Shown here piece after piece: positions 14,263-17,296 of a stretch of 17,296 nucleotides of DNA; the stretch's first letter is position 1; each line of letters begins with the position of its first letter. The DNA comes from an uncultured Mycoplasmatota bacterium. GTDB taxonomy: Bacteria > Bacillota_I > Bacilli_A > RF39 > UBA660. The notes under the pieces were generated by a model. That model saw nothing but the letters and a program-made list of their open reading frames with translations, did not search any database and had not been told where the DNA came from. The position numbers and the translations under genes are program-made. Location: the NCBI GenBank assembly GCA_947572405.1, contig CANPBV010000026.1, positions 1 through 17,296 on the forward strand. The letters are read 5' to 3'.

Positions 14263-14859
14263 ATGAAAAATAAAAAAATTACAAGAAAAATTATCCAAGG
14301 AATGTATGTTTTAACAACTCAAAATGGTGGCTGTATTGTAGATGCGGTTTCACAGATTAGTGCAGGTGAAAATCCTCTTGTTTCTGTAGCTGTTATGAAA
14401 AAGAATTACACCAATGAGCTACTTCATACAAATGACAAGCTCGCCCTTTCTATTGTTGGAATGAACACAAATCCTGACATTATAAAAACATTTGGTTTCA
14501 ATTCTATGAGAGATATCAATAAATTTGAAAAGGTAGAAACAAATGAAGTAGAAGGCGTTCCTGTGATTCTAGATTCTTTAGGGTACATGATTTTAGAAAA
14601 AGTTGATATGGTAGAAAATGATACACATACTTTATTTATAGGAAAGCTCATAGAAGCAGATGTTTTTAAAGAAGGAGATGCTATGAGTTATGGCTATTAT
14701 CAAGAGCATAAAGAGGAACTATTAAAAGTGACAACAGAGGCAGGAAAAACCGCTTGGGTTTGTACTATTTGTGGGTATGTATATTATGGTGAGGAGCTGC
14801 CTGAAGATTTTGTATGTCCTATTTGTGGGGTAGGAAAAGAACTATTTCAAAAAAAATAG
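14263..14859 (+). CDS. Flavin reductase-rubredoxin fusion (Hrb-like)
   Basis: 198 residues. Residues about 1-150 are a flavin reductase-like FMN-binding split barrel (QGMYVLTTQNGGCIVDAVSQISAGENPLVSVAVMKKNYTNELL; GMNTNPDIIKTFGF). Residues about 164-198 are a rubredoxin: Cys167, Cys170 in CTICGYVYYGEELPEDF and Cys185, Cys188 in CPICG, giving one Fe(Cys)4 site. Such 'high molecular weight rubredoxin' proteins pass electrons from NAD(P)H to flavodiiron proteins for oxygen or NO reduction in anaerobes; that partner is not in the window. Cytoplasmic. An AAAGGAG site lies about 8 nt before the ATG. The terminator overlaps its last codons. Confidence 0.9.
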   Translation: MKNKKITRKIIQGMYVLTTQNGGCIVDAVSQISAGENPLVSVAVMKKNYTNELLHTNDKLALSIVGMNTNPDIIKTFGFNSMRDINKFEKVETNEVEGVPVILDSLGYMILEKVDMVENDTHTLFIGKLIEADVFKEGDAMSYGYYQEHKEELLKVTTEAGKTAWVCTICGYVYYGEELPEDFVCPICGVGKELFQKK

Positions 14860-14869
14860 TCCTTTTTTT
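14841..14869 (+). terminator. Terminator overlapping the rubredoxin stop codon
   Basis: ACTATTT (14841-14847) pairs with AAATAGT (14854-14860), then CC and T7 (14863-14869). The right arm contains the TAG stop. Confidence 0.7.
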
Positions 14870-14876
14870 CTTTCTA

Positions 14877-14885
14877 TGTTATACT
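14877..14885 (+). promoter_or_regulatory. Extended -10 promoter of the ASCH operon
   Basis: TGTTATACT, a TGN-extended -10 box. The predicted start near 14892 is only about 10 nt before the GTG start and coincides with the AGGTG ribosome site. Confidence 0.6.
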
Positions 14886-14901
14886 AGTGATAGGTGATAA
14901 T

Positions 14902-15303
14902 GTGAAAGCAATAACAATAAAACAACCATTTGCTAGTTTAATTGCAGAAGGATTAAAAGAATATGAATTTAGGACTTGGAAAACAAACTATCGTGGAAAA
15001 ATTTATATCCATGCAGGATTAGGTACAGATACAAAAGCAATCGAAAAATTTAAAGATTACAATTTAGAATGTCCAAAAGGAGAAATCATTGCTGTTGCAG
15101 AGTTAGTAGATTGCATCATAATAGATGAGGAAGTTAAAAAAGAATTACAAGAAAAAAATTCACTTGTTTATTCTGGGGTGATTCATGATACTTCTTTTCA
15201 GGGTTATGGGTTTCAACTAGCCAATATTAGAAAAGTAAAACCTATTTCTGTGAAAGGAAAACTTGGACTTTGGAATTATGAACCAGAAAAGCTGGAGGAA
15301 TAA
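14902..15303 (+). CDS. ASCH domain protein
   Basis: 133 residues starting with GTG at 14902. The AGGTG site (14892-14896) lies 5 nt upstream and MKAITIKQPFASLIAEGLKEYEFR is the standard ASCH start; an upstream GTG (14887) in frame would precede the predicted transcription start. ASCH is a PUA-like beta-barrel thought to bind RNA or modified nucleosides. Some members hydrolyse N4-acetylcytidine (YqfB type), but this protein belongs to the KQPFASLI-EYEFRTWKT-YRGKIYIHAG type, whose activity is not settled. It is the first gene of a three-gene operon with two other predicted nucleic-acid-binding proteins. Confidence 0.88.
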   Translation: MKAITIKQPFASLIAEGLKEYEFRTWKTNYRGKIYIHAGLGTDTKAIEKFKDYNLECPKGEIIAVAELVDCIIIDEEVKKELQEKNSLVYSGVIHDTSFQGYGFQLANIRKVKPISVKGKLGLWNYEPEKLEE

Positions 15304-15304
15304 C

Positions 15305-15955
15305 ATGATAGAAGAAGAAATTTTTAAAGATGCTTCCTATGATAAGCAGAAGTTATTAGAGTATGGATTTCAAGAAAAAGAAGATGGCTTTTATTATGAA
15401 TCTTTTCTTTATCGAAATGAATTTAAGGTAGAAATTAGAATTTCTAAAAAAGGTGCTATAAAAGGAAAAATGATAGAATTATCTACCAATGAAGAATTTT
15501 TTAATTTCAGATTAAATACAGATGGAGCTTTTATAAATTGTTTAAAAGAAGAATATTGTAAATTACTAGAAAATATCAAAGAAAATTGTTTTCATTGGAC
15601 CCCAAAGAGAACGAGTTGGGTCGTTCCCGCTAGTGTAACAAGGTATGATGTAATATCACATTTTGAAAAATATGATACGATTACTTGGAGGCAGACTACC
15701 GATATCAAATTACATGATATTGTATATATTTATATTGGTAGCCCAATTTCTTCTATTATGTATCAGTGTGAAGCGATTCGTGTCAATTTTGTAGGGGAAC
15801 ATCAGAATACCATGGAATTAAAAAGGATAATAAAATATGATGAAGGAATCTATACTTTAAAGAGACTTCAAGAATATGATTTGAAAGCCATTAGAGGGGC
15901 TAGAAAAATGCCAGAAAGAGCAATTGAATTAATAAATGGAAAAGAGGAAAAATAA
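15305..15955 (+). CDS. MmcQ/YjbR-like protein with C-terminal EVE/PUA-like domain
   Basis: 216 residues with two domains. Residues 1-95 look like the MmcQ/YjbR fold (EEEIFKDASYDKQKLLEYGF...GFYYESFLYRNEF, NEEFFNFRL, GAFINCLKEEYCKLLENI). Residues about 100-212 look like an EVE-type PUA-like barrel (WVVPASVTRYDVISHFEKYDTITW, then LHDIVYIYIGSPISSIMYQCEAI and a RGARKMPERA end), a fold known to hold modified bases. Start ATG 15305 lies 5-6 nt after GGAGGA, at the end of the ASCH gene; the frame is open further upstream, but inside that gene. The stop overlaps the next ATG (TAATG). Probably a nucleic-acid-binding protein; no enzyme motif seen. Confidence 0.75.
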   Translation: MIEEEIFKDASYDKQKLLEYGFQEKEDGFYYESFLYRNEFKVEIRISKKGAIKGKMIELSTNEEFFNFRLNTDGAFINCLKEEYCKLLENIKENCFHWTPKRTSWVVPASVTRYDVISHFEKYDTITWRQTTDIKLHDIVYIYIGSPISSIMYQCEAIRVNFVGEHQNTMELKRIIKYDEGIYTLKRLQEYDLKAIRGARKMPERAIELINGKEEK

Positions 15956-16347
15956 TGGAACAAGAGCAAACTGTAAATTCTACTGTAGAAGTAGAACCTT
16001 TATTCAATGAATATGTAGATTTTGAGACTTTTAGCAAGTCTGATTTTAGAGTTGTTAAAATAAAAGATTGTAAAGCTGTCTTAAAAAGTAAAAAGTTATT
16101 AGAATTTACCTTAGATGATGGAACGGGTACTGATAGAACGATATTAAGTGGAATTCATGCTTTTTATGAACCAGAAGAATTAATTGGAAAAACAGTGATT
16201 GCTATTTTGAATTTGCCACCTCGTAATATGATGGGGATTGATTCTTGTGGAATGTTAATTTCAGCAGTTCATCAAGAAAATGAAGAAGAAAAATTGCACC
16301 TTCTTTTTGTAGATGACAGTATTCCAGCAGGGGCAAAATTGTATTAA
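15955..16347 (+). CDS. Stand-alone tRNA-binding OB-fold protein
   Basis: 130 residues. Residues about 20-130 form an Arc1p/EMAPII/CsaA-type tRNA-binding domain, as at the C-terminus of MetRS and start of PheT: FETFSKSDFRVVKIKDCKAV, LEFTLDDGTGTDRTILSGI, YEPEELIGKTVIAILNLPPRNMMGIDSCGMLISAV. No synthetase part is present. Its ATG overlaps the upstream stop, which implies translational coupling with the MmcQ-EVE gene. The domain usually binds the tRNA elbow; here it may act in trans. It could also be a CsaA-like chaperone, but the MetRS-like pattern fits better. Confidence 0.85.
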   Translation: MEQEQTVNSTVEVEPLFNEYVDFETFSKSDFRVVKIKDCKAVLKSKKLLEFTLDDGTGTDRTILSGIHAFYEPEELIGKTVIAILNLPPRNMMGIDSCGMLISAVHQENEEEKLHLLFVDDSIPAGAKLY

Positions 16348-16355
16348 TGGAACTT

Positions 16356-16398
16356 AAAAAAAGCTTTGGTAAGAAATTATGGAGGCTTTTTTTCTTAC
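16356..16398 (+). terminator. Terminator of the ASCH operon with an alternative hairpin
   Basis: AAAAAAAGCTTT (16356-16367) can pair with GGAGGCTTTTTTT (from 16382), giving an A-tract/T-tract terminator. A competing 8-bp perfect hairpin, GTAAGAAA (16369-16376) with TTTCTTAC (16391-16398), uses the same right-hand bases. Confidence 0.55.
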
Positions 16399-16402
16399 AA
16401 TT

Positions 16403-16437
16403 TTGTAACACAAGAAAAATTTGAATCGTGTTATAAT
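16403..16437 (+). promoter_or_regulatory. Promoter and inverted repeat before the response regulator
   Basis: TGTTATAAT (16429-16437) is an extended -10 box. TTGTAACAC (16403-16411) and GTGTTATAA (16428-16436) form a 9-bp inverted repeat with one mismatch, spanning the promoter; the right arm overlaps the -10. A second small repeat, TTACAA-TT-TTGTAA (16395-16408), overlaps the left arm. This could be an operator, perhaps for autoregulation. Confidence 0.55.
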
Positions 16438-16455
16438 AAAAAAAGAGGGGATAAT

Positions 16456-17127
16456 ATGAAAAGAATACTCATTATAGAAGATGATGAAACGATACAAGTA
16501 GAATTATCAGAACTATTAAAAGCTTCTGGATATGAACCAATTATTTTAATTGATTTTCAGCACGCCGAAGCAGAAATTAATAAGACCAAACCAGATTTAA
16601 TCTTATTAGATATTAATATTCCTTATATGAATGGAGAACTATTACTTCAGAAATTTAGAAGAAATATGGATATTCCAGTGATTATGGTGACAAGCAAAAA
16701 TACGGAAGCAGATGAATTATTATCCATGATGTATGGAGCAGATGACTATATTACCAAACCATACAATCCAAATATTTTACTATTTCGAATTGCCAATATT
16801 TTTAAAAGACAAAACAAAAATGAAGAAATATTTTCTTATTTTGATGTTGAAATAGATAAAGAACGAGGAATTTTAAGAAAAAACAATATAGAAGTATTTC
16901 TTACGAAAAATGAAATGTTGATTTTTTCACATTTGGTCATTCATAAAAATCAGATGGTGACTAGAGATGAACTCATGACAATATTATGGAATAATGCTTT
17001 TTATATTAATGATAATGCTCTCACTGTTAATATTAGTAGATTAAGAGCAAAATTAAAAGAAATTGGATACGAAAATGCAATTGAAACAAGAAAAGGCTAT
17101 GGGTATTTATTAAATGAAGTTTTATAA
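16456..17127 (+). CDS. OmpR-family response regulator, BceR-like
   Basis: 223 residues. The receiver has acidic Glu8-Asp9-Asp10, phospho-acceptor Asp52 (LLLDINIPYMNG), Thr79 and Lys101 (ITKPYNP). The winged-helix DNA-binding domain is about 128-223 (VFLTKNEMLIFSHLV, NALTVNISRLRAKLKEIG, ETRKGYGYLL). LTVNISRLRAKL and the WNNAFYINDN loop recall BceR/GraR/VirR regulators, which respond to cell-wall-active peptides through an ABC transporter; no transporter is in the window. The ATG at 16456 follows GAGGGG by about 6 nt; earlier ATGs in frame lie before the promoter. Its end overlaps the kinase start. Confidence 0.9.
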   Translation: MKRILIIEDDETIQVELSELLKASGYEPIILIDFQHAEAEINKTKPDLILLDINIPYMNGELLLQKFRRNMDIPVIMVTSKNTEADELLSMMYGADDYITKPYNPNILLFRIANIFKRQNKNEEIFSYFDVEIDKERGILRKNNIEVFLTKNEMLIFSHLVIHKNQMVTRDELMTILWNNAFYINDNALTVNISRLRAKLKEIGYENAIETRKGYGYLLNEVL

Positions 17128-17296
17128 TTATTTGAAAGACAAATGGTATGCCATCCTTCTATTTTTGTTTTTCTTTTTTCTTTCTTTCTTACTCTTTCTT
17201 GCTTTTAAAGTAAAGGTGCAACTTATAATCATATTATCTATTTTGGATTTATGTCAAGTTTTTAGACACATTTTTTTGAAAGATAAACCGTATTTA
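17114..17296 (+). CDS. Sensor histidine kinase, N-terminal part (cut by window end)
   Basis: An open frame from ATG 17114, overlapping the regulator's last 14 bases, runs 61 codons to the edge. It starts MKFYNYLKDKWYAILLF, then a hydrophobic segment (about 12-33) and a second one (about 37-50). The start and the two closely spaced helices with almost no extracellular loop match the intramembrane-sensing kinases of the BceS/GraS type. The dimerisation and ATPase domains lie outside the window, so the call rests on position and N-terminus. Translational coupling with the regulator is likely. Confidence 0.7.
   Translation, partial: MKFYNYLKDKWYAILLFLFFFFLSFLLFLAFKVKVQLIIILSILDLCQVFRHIFLKDKPYL

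Noticed and set aside
1..17296. CRISPR array, insertion sequence or phage genes
   Set aside because: No regularly spaced repeats, transposase motifs or phage structural genes were found on either strand.

Overview
The window looks like chromosomal DNA from a low-GC (roughly 30%), Gram-positive-type bacterium. Small Bacilli-like gut lineages related to Erysipelotrichia or RF39 would fit, but this placement is inferred from codon and base composition, a T-box leader, a LytR-CpsA-Psr/PASTA protein and BceR-like signalling, and no marker gene fixes it. TGA is used as a stop (gltX, the MFS gene), so the code is standard and not the Mycoplasma code.

Left part, mostly minus strand (1-2941): tandem hairpins at the very edge; a P-loop kinase remnant that has lost its N-terminus; an intact YhfI-like metallo-beta-lactamase-fold hydrolase; a transglutaminase-like gene split by a frameshift at an A6 run; and a small membrane protein. 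This is an accessory region with two decayed genes.

Centre, plus strand (3035-10262): a divergent promoter region leads into a large LCP envelope protein with three membrane helices, a solute-binding-like extracellular domain, the LCP domain, two PASTA repeats and an acidic DPDESK-repeat tail. Then come tcdA (tRNA ct6A formation) with an unknown, methyltransferase-like partner, and an operon of an alpha/beta hydrolase, a membrane-anchored MurF-type ligase and a D-Ala-D-Ala ligase family protein. Both ligases deviate from the textbook forms. The operon ends at a clear terminator.

Right-centre (10270-14869): a 57-residue DUF6440 protein, then tRNA-Gln(CUG) running with only about 15 nt of spacing into a T-box leader whose specifier reads GAA (Glu), followed by a glutamyl-tRNA synthetase. 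Behind it lie a degraded oligoendopeptidase F, an MFS transporter and a flavin reductase-rubredoxin fusion.

Right end (14877-17296): a tight operon of three predicted nucleic-acid/tRNA-binding proteins (ASCH, MmcQ/YjbR-EVE-like, tRNA-binding OB fold), then an OmpR-family response regulator and the first 61 codons of its membrane histidine kinase, resembling BceR/BceS.

A recurring theme is compact promoters: TGN-extended -10 boxes whose predicted start sites lie only about 10-20 nt upstream of the start codon. I corrected the start codons of seven genes using Shine-Dalgarno position, promoter position and family N-termini. No CRISPR array, insertion sequence or phage module was seen.
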